Below are positions 20,860 through 30,704 of a stretch of 64,000 nucleotides of DNA, one piece after another (the stretch's first letter is position 1; every line of letters starts with the position of its first letter). The DNA lies in the NCBI RefSeq assembly GCF_018069875.1, contig NZ_JAGQDF010000001.1:1-64000 (forward strand). Direction: 5' to 3'. The stretch is from Ideonella alba (lineage in GTDB: Bacteria > Pseudomonadota > Gammaproteobacteria > Burkholderiales > Burkholderiaceae_C). The translations under genes were made by a program, and so were the position numbers. The notes beneath the pieces were generated by a model that saw only the letters and a program-made list of their open reading frames with translations, ran no database searches and was not told where the DNA came from.

Positions 20860-23049
20860 ATGCTCACCGACCACGACGCCCAGGCGCTGCTGCGCGCCGA
20901 ACACCCCGACCCCTTCGCCGTGCTGGGCCTGCACGCCGACGCCGACGGGCGGCTGTGGGTGCGCGCGCTGCTGCCAGGCGCGGTGGCGGTGGAGGTGGTG
21001 GCGGTGGGCACCGGCCAGCGCGTGGCCACGCTGACCGCGCGCGGCGGCACGCCGCTGTTCGAGGGCCCGGTGCCCCGGCGCCGGCAGCGCTTCGATTACC
21101 GCCTGCGCATCACCTGGGACCATGGCGGCAGCAGCGTCCTGGCCGATCCGTATGCGATCGGCCCGCTGCTGGGTGACGCCGACCTGCATTTCTTCGCCGA
21201 AGGCACCCACCTGCGCCCCTTCGAGATGCTGGGTGCGCTGCCGCTGACACTGGGCGAGGGGCCGCACGCATTGGCGGGCACCCGCTTTGCGGTCTGGGCG
21301 CCCAACGCGCGCCGCGTCAGCGTGGTGGGCGACTTCAACGCCTGGGATGGCCGCCGCCACCCGATGCGCTCGCGCGGCAGCTCGGGCGTCTGGGAGCTGT
21401 TCATTCCCGCGGCCGGCGTGGGCGACCGCTACAAGTTCGAGATCCTCGGTGCCGCCGGCCAGGTGCTGCCGCTCAAGGCCGACCCCTATGCGCGCGCCGC
21501 CGAGCTGCGCCCCGGCACCGCCAGCGTGGTTGCCGCGCTGCCGCCGCGGCGCGAGCGCGCGCCCGAGCGCCAGGTGGCCGACACCCGCGGCCAGCCGATC
21601 AGCGTCTATGAGCTGCACGCCGGCAGCTGGCGCCGCCACCCTGATGGCCGCTGGCACGACTGGGACGAGCTGGCCGCCGCGCTGCCCGCCTACGTGGCCG
21701 GGCTGGGCTTCACCCACATCGAGCTGCTGCCCATCACCGAGCACCCGTTCGACGGCAGCTGGGGCTACCAGACCCTGGGCCTGTACGCGCCCACCGCACG
21801 CTTTGGCGGCCCCGAAGCGTTTCAGCGCTTCGTCGACGCCTGCCACGCGCATGGCCTGGGCGTGGTGCTTGACTGGGTGCCAGCGCACTTTCCCACCGAC
21901 GCCCACGGTCTGGCGCAGTTCGACGGCAGCGCCCTCTACGAGTACGCCGACCCGCGCGAAGGCTTCCACCGCGACTGGAACACGCTGATCTACAACTTCG
22001 GCCGGGTGGAGGTGCGCAACTTCCTGGTCGGCAGCGCGCTGTACTGGGTCGAGCGCTATGGCATCGACGGCCTGCGGGTCGACGCGGTGGCCTCGATGCT
22101 CTACCGCGACTACAGCCGCCCGGCGGGTGAATGGGTGCCCAACGTGCACGGCGGCCGCGAGAACCTGGAGGCGATCGCGCTGCTGCGCCGCACCGCCGAG
22201 GTGCTGGGCCAGGAAGCGCCCGGTGCGCTGCTGTTCGCCGAGGAGTCCACCGCTTTCCCCAAGGTGTCGGCGCCCACCTTCGACGGCGGCCTGGGCTTCC
22301 ACTACAAGTGGAACATGGGCTGGATGCACGACACCCTGGCCTACCTGCGCGAAGACCCGGTGAACCGGCGCTGGCACCACGACAAGATGAGCTTCGGCCT
22401 GGTCTACGCGTTCAGCGAGCACTTCGTGCTGGCGCTCTCGCACGACGAGGTGGTGCACGGCAAGGGCTCGCTGCTGACCAAGATGCCGGGCGACGCCTGG
22501 CAGCAGGCCGCCAACCTGCGCGCCTACTACGGCTTCATGTGGGGCCATCCCGGCAAGAAGCTGCTGTTCATGGGCCAGGAGTTCGGCCAGCCCACCGAGT
22601 GGAACCACGATGCCGAGCTGCCCTGGGGCCTGCTGGCCCAGCCGCGCCACGCCGGCATCCAGCGCTGGGTGGCCGACCTCAACCGCCTCTACCGCGAACA
22701 GCCGGCGCTGCATGCGCTGGATTGCGATGGCGCCGGCTTCGAATGGTTGGTGGTGGACGAGCGCGAGCTGTCGGTGTTCGCCTGGGTGCGCCGCGATGGC
22801 CAGGGCCGCGAGGCCCTTGTGGTGTGCAACTTCACGCCGGTGCCGCGGCCGGGCTTCCGTCTGGGCGTGACGGGCGGCGCTGGCGCCTGGCGCGAGGCGC
22901 TCAACAGCGACGCCGCCGTCTATGGCGGCAGCGACCTGGGCAACGGCGGTCAGGCGCTGGCGGTGCAGGACCAGCCGGCGCAGGGCCGCGCCCGCTCGAT
23001 CAGCTTGACGCTGCCGCCGCTGGCCACGCTGGTCCTGCTGCCGGCATGA
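20860..23049 (+). CDS. glgB: 1,4-alpha-glucan branching enzyme
   Basis: This is a 729-residue GH13 branching enzyme that makes alpha-1,6 branches. It has two N-terminal beta domains (the second CBM48-like: [22 protein letters not shown]) and a catalytic barrel with [24 protein letters not shown] (nucleophile D408), FAEESTAF (acid/base E461) and [12 protein letters not shown], then a C-terminal beta domain. The ATG at 20860 follows the glgP stop by 14 bp, with GAGGA near it. The start at 20722 would lie inside glgP and gives no homology. No glgC or glgA accompanies it here. Confidence 0.95.
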   Translation: MLTDHDAQALLRAEHPDPFAVLGLHADADGRLWVRALLPGAVAVEVVAVGTGQRVATLTARGGTPLFEGPVPRRRQRFDYRLRITWDHGGSSVLADPYAIGPLLGDADLHFFAEGTHLRPFEMLGALPLTLGEGPHALAGTRFAVWAPNARRVSVVGDFNAWDGRRHPMRSRGSSGVWELFIPAAGVGDRYKFEILGAAGQVLPLKADPYARAAELRPGTASVVAALPPRRERAPERQVADTRGQPISVYELHAGSWRRHPDGRWHDWDELAAALPAYVAGLGFTHIELLPITEHPFDGSWGYQTLGLYAPTARFGGPEAFQRFVDACHAHGLGVVLDWVPAHFPTDAHGLAQFDGSALYEYADPREGFHRDWNTLIYNFGRVEVRNFLVGSALYWVERYGIDGLRVDAVASMLYRDYSRPAGEWVPNVHGGRENLEAIALLRRTAEVLGQEAPGALLFAEESTAFPKVSAPTFDGGLGFHYKWNMGWMHDTLAYLREDPVNRRWHHDKMSFGLVYAFSEHFVLALSHDEVVHGKGSLLTKMPGDAWQQAANLRAYYGFMWGHPGKKLLFMGQEFGQPTEWNHDAELPWGLLAQPRHAGIQRWVADLNRLYREQPALHALDCDGAGFEWLVVDERELSVFAWVRRDGQGREALVVCNFTPVPRPGFRLGVTGGAGAWREALNSDAAVYGGSDLGNGGQALAVQDQPAQGRARSISLTLPPLATLVLLPA

Positions 23050-23068
23050 GGCTTGCACGACGCTGCGC

Positions 23069-25174
23069 ATGAACGTGCATCTCCCCACCCAGGTGCAGCC
23101 TGGCCGCCCCGAGCCGATGGGCGCGCTGGCGCGCGATGGCGGCGTGAACGTCGCCGTGTTCTCGCAGCACGCCGAGGCGATCGAGCTGTGCGTGTTCGAC
23201 GCAAGCGGCACGCGCGAGCTCAAGCGCTACCGCCTGCACGGGCCGCACGACCAGGTCTTCCACGGCTTCCTGCCCGGCGTCGGGCCGGGCCTGGTCTACG
23301 GCCTGCGCGCGCACGGCCCCTACCAGCCCGAACAGGGCCACCGCTTCAACCCGCACAAGCTGCTGCTCGATCCCTGTGCGCGCGAGATCGTCGGCCACTT
23401 CCACTGGTCCGACGAGCACCACGGCTACGAGGTGGGCCACCCCGAGGGGCCGCGCAGCTTCGACCGCCGCGACAACGCCGTCACCGCGCTGAAGGCCCGC
23501 GTGCCCGAGGCCATCGGCCCGGCGCCCGGCCGCGCCAATGCGCCGCGCACCGCGGCCGCCGACCTGGTGCTCTACGAGGTGCATGTCAAGGGCTTCAGCC
23601 AGCAGCACCCGGCCATTCCGCCGGCGCTGCGTGGCAGCTACGCGGCGCTGGCCCACCCGGCCAGCATTGCCCATTTCCGGCGTCTGGGCGTGACCACGCT
23701 GAGCCTGTTGCCGGTGCAGCAGCGCCTGGACGAGTCCCACCTGGCCGAGCGCGGCGCCACCAACTACTGGGGCTACAACACGGTGGGCTTCTTCGCCCCC
23801 GAGCCCCGCCTGGCCAGCGCCGCCGCGCGCCACGACCCGGCACTGGTGCACGAGGAGTTCCGCACCATGGTCCATGCGCTGCACGAGGCTGGGCTGGAGG
23901 TGGTACTCGACGTGGTCTACAACCACACGCCCGAGGGCAGCGAGGCCGGACCCACGATCAGCTGGCGCGGCCTGGACCACGCCGCCTGGTACCTGCTGCG
24001 CGCCGACGATGCCAGCCACTGCGAGAACCACACCGGGTGCGGCAACACGCTGAACCTGTCGCACCCGCGCGTCACGCAGTTCGTGCTCGACAGCCTGCGC
24101 CACTGGGTCGAGGCCTATGGGGTGGATGGCTTCCGCTTCGACCTGGCGCCGGTGCTGGGCCGTGGCCGCCACGGCTTCGACCCGCAGGCTGCGTTCTTCA
24201 CCGCGCTGCGCCAGGACCCGCTGCTGGCCCAGGTGCACCTGATCGCCGAGCCCTGGGATGCCGGCTGGGGCGGCTACCAGCTGGGCCGCTTTCCCGGCCG
24301 TTTCCTGGAGTGGAACGACAAGTTCCGCGACACCGTGCGCCGCTACTGGCTGGACCGCAGCGTGCGCCGGGGCGAGCTGGCGCGGCGCTTCACCGCCTCG
24401 TCCGATCTGTTCCACCACGGCCAGCGCAGCCCCAGCGCCAGTGTCAACTTCATCACCGCACACGACGGCTTCACGCTGGCCGATGTGGTCAGCTACGCCG
24501 GCAAGCACAACCAGGCCAACGGCGAGGACAACCGCGACGGCCGTGACGGCGAACCCTGCGCCCCCTTCGGCCCCGAAGGTCCGAGCGAGGACCCGGCGGT
24601 GATCGCGCTGCGCGGCCGGGTGCAGCGTGCGATGCTGGCCACGCTGCTGCTGGCCCAGGGCACGCCGATGCTCGGCGGCGGCGACGAGGCCGGCCGCACC
24701 CAGCAGGGCAACAACAACGCCTACTGCCACGACAGCCCCTTGACCTGGCACGACTGGACACGCGCCGATGACGCGCTGACCCAGGTGGTGGCCGACCTGA
24801 TCGCGCTGCGCCGCAGTGAACCAGCGCTGCACCACGACCGCTGGTTCCAGCACGCGCCAGCGGCGGCCGGCGAGCGCAGCCTGATGTGGTTCACCCCCAA
24901 TGGCCACGAGATGCAGGTGGCCGACTGGCACGACAGCCACAGCCACGCCTTCGCCTGCAAGATCCTGCCCGGCGCCGATGCGCCCGCCGACGAGCGCCGG
25001 CTGATGCTGGCCTTCAACCCCGACATCCTGCCCACCCGCTTCACGCTGCCCCCCGGGCGCTGGCAGGTGGCGCTGGACTCTTGCGGCGAACTGCTGCGCG
25101 GCCTGGAGCCGCCGCGTGGTGCGCCGCTGATGGTGCCTGCGCATGCGCTGGTCGTGCTGCGCAGCCTTGATTGA
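23069..25174 (+). CDS. glgX: Glycogen debranching enzyme (GlgX type)
   Basis: This is a 701-residue GH13_11 enzyme that hydrolyses alpha-1,6 branches of phosphorylase-limit dextrin. The order is an N-terminal CBM48-type domain (GVNVAVFSQHAEAIELCVFD), NYWGYNTVGFFAPE, VVYNHTPEGSEAGPT, DGFRFDLAPVLGR (nucleophile Asp), LIAEPWDAGWGGYQLG (acid/base Glu) and NFITAHDGFTLADVVSY. NQANGEDNRDG and GGDEAGRTQQGNNNAYC are GlgX hallmarks. It starts 19 bp after glgB and is followed by malQ after 16 bp. Confidence 0.95.
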   Translation: MNVHLPTQVQPGRPEPMGALARDGGVNVAVFSQHAEAIELCVFDASGTRELKRYRLHGPHDQVFHGFLPGVGPGLVYGLRAHGPYQPEQGHRFNPHKLLLDPCAREIVGHFHWSDEHHGYEVGHPEGPRSFDRRDNAVTALKARVPEAIGPAPGRANAPRTAAADLVLYEVHVKGFSQQHPAIPPALRGSYAALAHPASIAHFRRLGVTTLSLLPVQQRLDESHLAERGATNYWGYNTVGFFAPEPRLASAAARHDPALVHEEFRTMVHALHEAGLEVVLDVVYNHTPEGSEAGPTISWRGLDHAAWYLLRADDASHCENHTGCGNTLNLSHPRVTQFVLDSLRHWVEAYGVDGFRFDLAPVLGRGRHGFDPQAAFFTALRQDPLLAQVHLIAEPWDAGWGGYQLGRFPGRFLEWNDKFRDTVRRYWLDRSVRRGELARRFTASSDLFHHGQRSPSASVNFITAHDGFTLADVVSYAGKHNQANGEDNRDGRDGEPCAPFGPEGPSEDPAVIALRGRVQRAMLATLLLAQGTPMLGGGDEAGRTQQGNNNAYCHDSPLTWHDWTRADDALTQVVADLIALRRSEPALHHDRWFQHAPAAAGERSLMWFTPNGHEMQVADWHDSHSHAFACKILPGADAPADERRLMLAFNPDILPTRFTLPPGRWQVALDSCGELLRGLEPPRGAPLMVPAHALVVLRSLD

Positions 25175-25190
25175 CGGAGACACACGACCC

Positions 25191-26705
25191 ATGAACCTGA
25201 ACCAACGCGCCAGCGGCGTGCTGCTGCATGTGACCTCGCTGCCCGGCCCGCACGGCATCGGCGACTTCGGCCCCGACGCCTACCGCTTCGTCGACTGGCT
25301 GGCCAGCGCCGGCCAGCGCCTGTGGCAGTGGCTGCCGACCACGCCGATCGGCCCGGGCAACTCGCCCTACCAGAGCGTCTCGGCCTTCGCCGGCAGCCCG
25401 CTGATGGTGGCGCTGGAGCCGCTGGTGGAGCGCGGCTGGCTGCGCCTGGACACGGTGCCTGACTTCGACGCCAGCCGCGTCGACTTCGGCCGCATCGTGC
25501 CGTGGCGCATGGACCGCCTGCGCGACGCCTTCGCCGGCTTCGAGCGCCAGGCGCTGGCCAGCGACCGCGCCGCCCTGGCCGAGTGGCAGGCCGCCCAGGC
25601 CCATTGGCTGGACGACTACACGCTGTTCATGGCACTGGAGACGGCGCACGGCGGCCAGCCCTGGTGGACCTGGGACGACGGCCTGCGCCGCCGCCTGAAG
25701 AAGCCGCTGGCCGCCGCGCGGGCGCAGCACGCCGCCGAGATCGGCTTCTGGGCCTGGGTGCAGTGGTGCTTCGACACCCAGGCCGCGGCGCTCAAGGCCT
25801 ATGCCAATGCGCGCGACGTGCATCTGATGGGCGACCTGCCGATCTTCATCGCCCACCACAGCGCCGACTGCTGGGCCCGCCCCGAGCTGTACTACCTCGA
25901 CGAGCAGTGCCAGCCCACCGTGGTGGCCGGCGTGCCGCCCGATGTCTTCACCGCGCTGGGCCAGCGCTGGGGCAATCCGCTGTACCGCTGGGAGAAGATG
26001 AAGAAGGAGGACTTCGCCTGGTGGAGCGCGCGCATCCGCCGTGCGATGGACCAGGCCGATGTGTTCCGCATCGACCACTTCCGCGGCTTCGCCGGCTACT
26101 ACGAGATCCCGGCCAGCTGCCCCACCGCGGTGGAGGGCACCTGGAAGCCCGGGCCGGGCAAGGCCCTGTTCGAGGCCATCGAGCGCGCGCTGGGCCCGCT
26201 GCCGATCATTGCCGAGGACCTGGGCCTGGTGACGCCCGACGTGATCGAACTGCTCGAAGCCACCGGCTTTCCGCGCATGAAGATCGTCCAGTTCGCCTTT
26301 GGCGACGACGGCACGCACGAGTTCCTGCCGCACAACTACGACCCCAACACCGTGGTCTACACCGGCACCCACGACAACGACACGGTGCGCGGCTGGTGGG
26401 CCACGGCCACGCCGCGCGAGCGCGAGTACGCCTGCTGCTACATGGCCTGCGGCGAGCACGACATCCACTGGGGCATGATCCGCGCCGCCGCCAACTCGGT
26501 GTCCAACCTGGCGGTGTTTCCGCTGCAGGACGTGCTGGGTCTGGGCCCCGAGCACCGCATGAACCTGCCGGGCAGCCTGGGCGACCACAACTGGAGCTGG
26601 CGCTTCGGCTGGGAGATGCTGGGCCCCGAGCCGGCCCGCGTGCTGGGCCTGATCACCGCGGCGGCCGGCCGCGGCCCGTTCGAGCTGCTGAAACTGCCGG
26701 CTTAG
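25191..26705 (+). CDS. malQ: 4-alpha-glucanotransferase (amylomaltase)
   Basis: This is a 504-residue GH77 amylomaltase that transfers alpha-1,4-glucan segments between maltodextrins and frees glucose. Motifs are RASGVLLHVTSLPGPHGIGDFG at the N-terminus, DVFRIDHFRGFAGYYEIP (nucleophile Asp), IIAEDLGLVTPDV (acid/base Glu) and YTGTHDNDTVRGWW (third Asp). The ATG at 25191 restores the family N-terminus. It completes the phosphorylase/debranching operon. Its stop codon overlaps that of the convergent small membrane-protein gene. Confidence 0.95.
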   Translation: MNLNQRASGVLLHVTSLPGPHGIGDFGPDAYRFVDWLASAGQRLWQWLPTTPIGPGNSPYQSVSAFAGSPLMVALEPLVERGWLRLDTVPDFDASRVDFGRIVPWRMDRLRDAFAGFERQALASDRAALAEWQAAQAHWLDDYTLFMALETAHGGQPWWTWDDGLRRRLKKPLAAARAQHAAEIGFWAWVQWCFDTQAAALKAYANARDVHLMGDLPIFIAHHSADCWARPELYYLDEQCQPTVVAGVPPDVFTALGQRWGNPLYRWEKMKKEDFAWWSARIRRAMDQADVFRIDHFRGFAGYYEIPASCPTAVEGTWKPGPGKALFEAIERALGPLPIIAEDLGLVTPDVIELLEATGFPRMKIVQFAFGDDGTHEFLPHNYDPNTVVYTGTHDNDTVRGWWATATPREREYACCYMACGEHDIHWGMIRAAANSVSNLAVFPLQDVLGLGPEHRMNLPGSLGDHNWSWRFGWEMLGPEPARVLGLITAAAGRGPFELLKLPA

Positions 26706-26986
26706 GGTCGACGCCACAGCAGGTAGGCCAGCAGGCCCAGCGAGCCGCCCACCAGCGTCAGCGCCACCCAGGGCCAGGCGGGGCGGCCCTGCGCGCGGCA
26801 TTCGGGCACGACGTAGCCCAGGGCCACGCCGCAGGCCAGCACCAGGTCGATCGTGATCTGCGTGCTGCCCGGGCCGGCGAAGCCCTCGCGCCAGATGCCC
26901 AGGTAGCCCACCTGGGCCATGACCCACAGCGAGAAGGCGCCGAAGGCCGCGGTGACGATCCACAGGATGGGCTTGAGGGGGGACAT
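26702..26986 (-). CDS. Small three-helix membrane protein (DUF2834-like)
   Basis: This is a 94-residue protein with three hydrophobic segments (about 6-27, 43-61, 70-90) and the connecting block YLGIWREGFAGPGSTQITIDLVLA, which recalls the DUF2834 family. The ATG at 26986 has AAGGAG 7 bases upstream. The stop overlaps that of malQ. It is divergent from the XRE regulator gene, and a perfect 17-bp palindrome lies in the 109-bp gap, so it may be the regulator's target. Function is unknown. Confidence 0.7.
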   Translation of the reverse strand: MSPLKPILWIVTAAFGAFSLWVMAQVGYLGIWREGFAGPGSTQITIDLVLACGVALGYVVPECRAQGRPAWPWVALTLVGGSLGLLAYLLWRRP

Positions 26987-27043
26987 GACCGGCTCCTTGG
27001 GTTGGGATGTCCGCCACTGTCGGCCCGCCAGCGCACCGCCGCA

Positions 27044-27060
27044 ATGACCTGCCAGGTCAT
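27044..27060. promoter_or_regulatory. Perfect 17-bp palindrome between divergent genes
   Basis: ATGACCT-GCC-AGGTCAT is a perfect inverted repeat with a 3-base centre. It lies 58 bp before the membrane-protein ATG and 36 bp before the regulator ATG at 27096. Its position, next to the presumed -35 region of a short or leaderless regulator promoter (TATGCT at 27083-27088), fits an operator for the XRE protein. Confidence 0.65.
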
Positions 27061-27095
27061 CGGCACCATCACCCGGCTGGCCTATGCTCGCGCCC

Positions 27096-27833
27096 ATGCA
27101 CCCCCTCACCGCCCTGCGCCGCGAGCGGCGCGTCAGCCAGATGGAGCTGGGCCTGCGCGCCGGTGTGTCCCAGCGCCACCTGAGCTGCATCGAGACCGGG
27201 CGCGCCCGCCCCACCCGCGCCACGCTGCTGGCCCTGCTGGATGCGCTGGACGCACCGCTGGCCGAGCGCAATGCCGCGCTGCTGGCCGCCGGCCTGGCGC
27301 CGGCCTACACCCAGCACGCGCTGGACGCGCCCCAGCTGGCCCCGGCACTGGATGCGGTGCGGCAGATGCTGCACGCCCCCGGCAGCCCGCCGGCGCTGGT
27401 GCTGGACGCCGAGTGGAACCTGCTGATGGCCAACGCCGGCGTGCAGCGCCTGCTGGCGCTGCTGGAGCTCTCGCTGCCCGAGGGTCCGCTGAACCTGCTG
27501 GACTGGATGCTGGGCCCGCAGGGCCTGCGCAGCCGGCTGCTCAACGAGGCCGAGACCTGCGGCGAGGTGCTGCACCGCGCGCGGCGCGAGGCCCAGCACC
27601 TGCCGGCGCTGGCGGCGCGGCTGCAGCACCTGTCGGCCGACCTGCCCGACTGGCCGATGCCCACCGCCCACACCCCGCTGCTGCTGACCCGGCTGCGCTC
27701 CAGTGCGGGCGAACTGCGGCTGTTCTCGATGTTCAGCAGCTTCGGGGCACCGCTGGATGTGACGCTGGCGTCGCTGCGCATCGAGCACCTGTGGGCGGCC
27801 GATGCCGCGACGGCGGCGCTGTTGCACGGCTGA
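27096..27833 (+). CDS. XRE-family regulator with MmyB-type ligand-binding domain
   Basis: This is a regulator of about 245 residues. An N-terminal HTH_3 (LTALRRERRVSQMELGLRAGVSQRHLSCIETGRARPT) is followed by a C-terminal MmyB-like domain (ALVLDAEWNLLMANAGVQRLL ... LFSMFSSFGAPLDVTLASLRIEHLWAAD). Such proteins often control a divergent enzyme or membrane-protein gene through a TGACCT/AGGTCA palindrome, as seen here. An ATG at 27084 is also in frame; 27096 is preferred because TATGCT (27083-27088) would place transcription at the codon itself, and neither has an SD. The ligand is unknown (fatty acids have been seen in related folds). Confidence 0.85.
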   Translation: MHPLTALRRERRVSQMELGLRAGVSQRHLSCIETGRARPTRATLLALLDALDAPLAERNAALLAAGLAPAYTQHALDAPQLAPALDAVRQMLHAPGSPPALVLDAEWNLLMANAGVQRLLALLELSLPEGPLNLLDWMLGPQGLRSRLLNEAETCGEVLHRARREAQHLPALAARLQHLSADLPDWPMPTAHTPLLLTRLRSSAGELRLFSMFSSFGAPLDVTLASLRIEHLWAADAATAALLHG

Positions 27834-27951
27834 GGGGCGCACCAGATCGGCGCATCGGCGGTCCAGTGCCGGCTTTGGCCCGTTGTTTCGCCTCAGTCAG
27901 TCGGCATTTGCGCCGATAGTGCGGGCATGCGATTCATGCGAAGGTGAGACC

Positions 27952-28209
27952 ATGCTCCGCCACAAGCACTCCATCCGGCTGTCGGCCGTCGACCAGCGCC
28001 TTTTCGAGGCACTGACCGGCCCCGGTCAGCCCGCGCCCACCACGGTGACCGACTACAACCAGCGTCTTCGCCTGGCGGTGCAGACCTGGAGCCAGGCGCG
28101 CAGCCGCGACGAACGCGACCTGGGCGTGATCGCCGCCGGCCTGCTGCTTGACGAGCAGGACCACGCCGCGGTGATCGACCACCAGCGGCTGGCGCGCGTG
28201 CGCCACTGA
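27952..28209 (+). CDS. Small hypothetical protein
   Basis: This is an 85-residue, mostly helical, charged protein with no recognised domain, signal peptide or membrane segment. The ATG at 27952 is preceded by AAGGTGA at a good distance, which is the main support that it is translated. Codon use matches the neighbours. It is 118 bp after the XRE gene and converges with the LtrA-family gene 6 bp away. Confidence 0.6.
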   Translation: MLRHKHSIRLSAVDQRLFEALTGPGQPAPTTVTDYNQRLRLAVQTWSQARSRDERDLGVIAAGLLLDEQDHAAVIDHQRLARVRH

Positions 28210-28215
28210 GCCGCA

Positions 28216-29190
28216 TCAGCGGGCCCGGCGCAGCAGCGCCAGCCCCAGCGGGATCAGCGCCACGCCGCTGACGAACAGCAGCCACTGCGCCGGCGTCCAG
28301 GGCGCGTCGCCCGCCAGTGCCACGGTGCCGGCGGCCAGGCAGAAGACGCCCAGGTAGATCGGCACATGGCCATAGGCCCACCGCCGCAGCTGGCGGCCGC
28401 CGGCCGCGCCGTCGACCACGCGCTCGTCGTGGGCGCGCGTCACCTCGAAGTAGCCCAGCCAGGTCAGGAAGGCCAGCGCCGCGCCCAGCAGCGCCGCCGC
28501 CACGGCCGTGCCGTGCAGCGCCGGCCCATGGTCCAGCGCATGCACCACCGAGGCCATGCCCTCGCCCAGCAGGATGATCGTGAACAGGCCGAAGCGCTCG
28601 GGCAGGTGCTCGGGGTGCGGCGGCACCGCGGCGGTGTAGCGCGCCACCCACCACGGCGAGGCCATGTCCAGCGCCAGTGCCAGCCCCCACAGCGCCAGGC
28701 GCGGCATCGGCGGCAGCGCCGCCGAGACCGCCCACAGCAGCGCCTGCAGCCCGTACAGCCCGCCATAGGCACGGATCAGGCCCTGCGCGCCGCGCCAGCG
28801 CCGCTCGGCCAGGTAGGCCACGACCAGCAGGGCCTTGAAGGCTGCCATTCCCAGCGCGAAGCCGGCGGCCCGCTCGCCGAAGGCATCGCTGACGCCGTAG
28901 GCGATCACGCAGACGGCCAGGATCTGCGCCAGGCCCAGCCGGCGCTGGTCGGCTCGCTGCTGGTCGAAGCGCGTGGCATGGAAGGTGTGGCCCAGCCAGC
29001 ACCACCACATCGCCATCAGCAGCAGCGCACTGCCGGCAGCGCCGACCGCATCGAAGTGGTGGGCGTAGTGGCCCGAGAGCTGCGCCACCGCCACCACGAA
29101 CACCAGGTCGAAGAACAGTTCGAACCAGGTGGCCTTGCGCGCATGCACCAGCGGGGGCAGGGCGTCGGATGCATCGGGCTGGTGGCTCAT
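28216..29190 (-). CDS. Low-temperature-requirement protein A (LtrA) family membrane protein
   Basis: This is a 324-residue protein with about ten hydrophobic segments and the LtrA family hallmarks WFELFFDLVFVVAVAQL near the N-terminus and PERFGLFTIILLGEG in the middle. The molecular function of the family is unknown despite the name. It is the third gene of a minus-strand operon and its ATG overlaps the upstream stop by 4 bp (ATGA). An upstream in-frame extension to 29253 is not used because it would lie inside the previous gene. Confidence 0.88.
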   Translation of the reverse strand: MSHQPDASDALPPLVHARKATWFELFFDLVFVVAVAQLSGHYAHHFDAVGAAGSALLLMAMWWCWLGHTFHATRFDQQRADQRRLGLAQILAVCVIAYGVSDAFGERAAGFALGMAAFKALLVVAYLAERRWRGAQGLIRAYGGLYGLQALLWAVSAALPPMPRLALWGLALALDMASPWWVARYTAAVPPHPEHLPERFGLFTIILLGEGMASVVHALDHGPALHGTAVAAALLGAALAFLTWLGYFEVTRAHDERVVDGAAGGRQLRRWAYGHVPIYLGVFCLAAGTVALAGDAPWTPAQWLLFVSGVALIPLGLALLRRAR

Positions 29191-29813
29191 CGGCTCATCC
29201 GCGCAAAGGCAAACTGCCGCCCCTGGCCCTGCTTGAACGCCAGGTGGATCCACACCATCGCCAGGGGCTCCAGGTAGCGGGCGGCACTGAGCGGGCCCAT
29301 GTCCACGGCGTCGAAGCCGATCAGCGTGGCCAGCGCCAGCACCTGCTGGCGCGCGGCGGCGTCGTCGCCGGCCACCGGCATCATCGGCGCGCCCTGTGCG
29401 TAATGGCTGTCGGCCATGTTCTCGGCGCCGGTGGTGTTGAAGGCCTTGACCACGCGGGCGCCGCGGGCCCGCGCGGCGATCTGCTCGGCGCCGCTGGTGG
29501 TGGTGCCCAGGCTCAGGCCCGACAGCCCCGGTGCCAGCGGGTTGGTGGCGTCCACCAGCACGCGGCCCTGCCAGTCCGCCCGCTCGGCCGCGATGGCCAG
29601 CGCGGCGGCATAGGGCACGGCCAGGATCACCAGGCCGCCGCTGTCAATGGCCGCGGCGCTGCCGGTGAGGCGCGCCTGCGGCCCCAGCGCCGCCACCGCA
29701 TCGGCGTAGCGGGCGGGTTCGGGCACGCCCAGGGTCACCGGCTGGCCGGCGCGCAGCAGCGCACGGGCCAGGGCCATGCCGACGTTGCCGGCGCCGAGGA
29801 TGCTGATTGTCAT
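29187..29813 (-). CDS. F420/NADP-type oxidoreductase (NAD-binding)
   Basis: This is a 208-residue protein with an N-terminal Rossmann fold (MTISILGAGNVGMALARALL) and the family segments LAVPYAAA, VDATNPLAPG and VVKAFNTTGAENM seen in NADPH-dependent F420 reductase-like proteins and their F420-independent bacterial relatives. Since Burkholderiales generally lack F420, it more likely uses NADPH with another partner (inference). AGGAG lies 6 bases before the ATG at 29813. It is the middle gene of the PfpI-oxidoreductase-LtrA operon. Confidence 0.85.
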   Translation of the reverse strand: MTISILGAGNVGMALARALLRAGQPVTLGVPEPARYADAVAALGPQARLTGSAAAIDSGGLVILAVPYAAALAIAAERADWQGRVLVDATNPLAPGLSGLSLGTTTSGAEQIAARARGARVVKAFNTTGAENMADSHYAQGAPMMPVAGDDAAARQQVLALATLIGFDAVDMGPLSAARYLEPLAMVWIHLAFKQGQGRQFAFARMSR

Positions 29814-29830
29814 CGTCGTCTCCTGCCGGT

Positions 29831-30601
29831 TCAGCGGCCCAGGGCCTCGATCACCAGGCGCGCGGTCTCGCCGCCCGAGAAGTTCTGCTGGCCGGTGATC
29901 AGGTTGCCGTCGCGCACCGCGAAGCTGCGCCACAGGCCTGCCTGCACGTAATTGGCGCCCAGGGCCTTCAGGCGGTCCTCGATGCGCCAGGGCATCACAT
30001 GCTTGTCGCGCGGCAGCAGGCCGTAGGACCACACGGCGTTGTCGGCGAAGTCTTCCTCGATGTTGGCAAAGCCGGTGACGGTGCGGCCCTTGGCGATGTA
30101 CTCGCCGCGGCTGTCACGGGCATAGGCCAGAATCGCGCTGCCGTGGCACAGCGCGGCGGCCACCTTGCCGGCCTCGAAGAAGGCGGCAAACACCCGGTGC
30201 AGCTCGGTCGCGCCCTCGAAGCTGAACATCGGCGCCTGGCCACCGGCCACGACGATGGCGTCGAAGGCCGCGATGTCGATCTCGGCCACCGGCCGGGTCT
30301 GCTCGACCAGCGCCTTGAGCTTGGGCGTGTGGAGGAAGCCCTGGCTGATCAGGTCGGTCTGGCTGTAGCCGCTGGGGTCGTTGGGGTCGCTCATCGCGTC
30401 AGCGGTGCAGGCGCCGCCCATCGGGCTGAAGACCTCGACCTCGTAACCCACCTCGACGAAGGCGTGGTACGGGTGGGTCAGCTCGCTCCACCAGAAGCCG
30501 ACCGGCCAGCCGGTGGTGGTGGACACCGCGGGGTTGGCGATCACCATCGCCACGCGCTGGCGGCGCTGGGGGTTCAGCACATTGGGGTCCTGCAGGCTCA
30601 T
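29831..30601 (-). CDS. DJ-1/PfpI superfamily protein (type 1 glutamine amidotransferase-like)
   Basis: This is a 256-residue cytosolic protein of the DJ-1/PfpI superfamily, close to the Hsp31-like group. The nucleophile elbow is AALCHGSAIL with the conserved cysteine followed by histidine; FDAIVVAGGQAPMF is the other fold signature. Members act as glyoxalases, chaperones or proteases, and which applies here cannot be read from the sequence. AGGAG precedes the ATG at 30601. It is the first gene of the three-gene unit and is divergent from the LysR regulator 103 bp away, which probably controls it. Confidence 0.88.
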   Translation of the reverse strand: MSLQDPNVLNPQRRQRVAMVIANPAVSTTTGWPVGFWWSELTHPYHAFVEVGYEVEVFSPMGGACTADAMSDPNDPSGYSQTDLISQGFLHTPKLKALVEQTRPVAEIDIAAFDAIVVAGGQAPMFSFEGATELHRVFAAFFEAGKVAAALCHGSAILAYARDSRGEYIAKGRTVTGFANIEEDFADNAVWSYGLLPRDKHVMPWRIEDRLKALGANYVQAGLWRSFAVRDGNLITGQQNFSGGETARLVIEALGR

Positions 30602-30704
30602 CGGGGTCTCCTGGTCGGTGGATGCGATGGCTGGCAGTCTGGTCGCTGGCGGCGTGGCTATCAATCCATCACAATGAGACGTACTGTTGACACACGGGGC
30701 AACA

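Noticed and set aside
23000-27044. Two long minus-strand open frames opposite glgX and malQ
   Set aside because: Both are antisense to intact, motif-complete GH13 and GH77 genes and have shadow-like composition.
29187-29813. Use of cofactor F420 as implied by the family name
   Set aside because: The Rossmann sequence supports only a nicotinamide cofactor, and F420 is not expected in this group.
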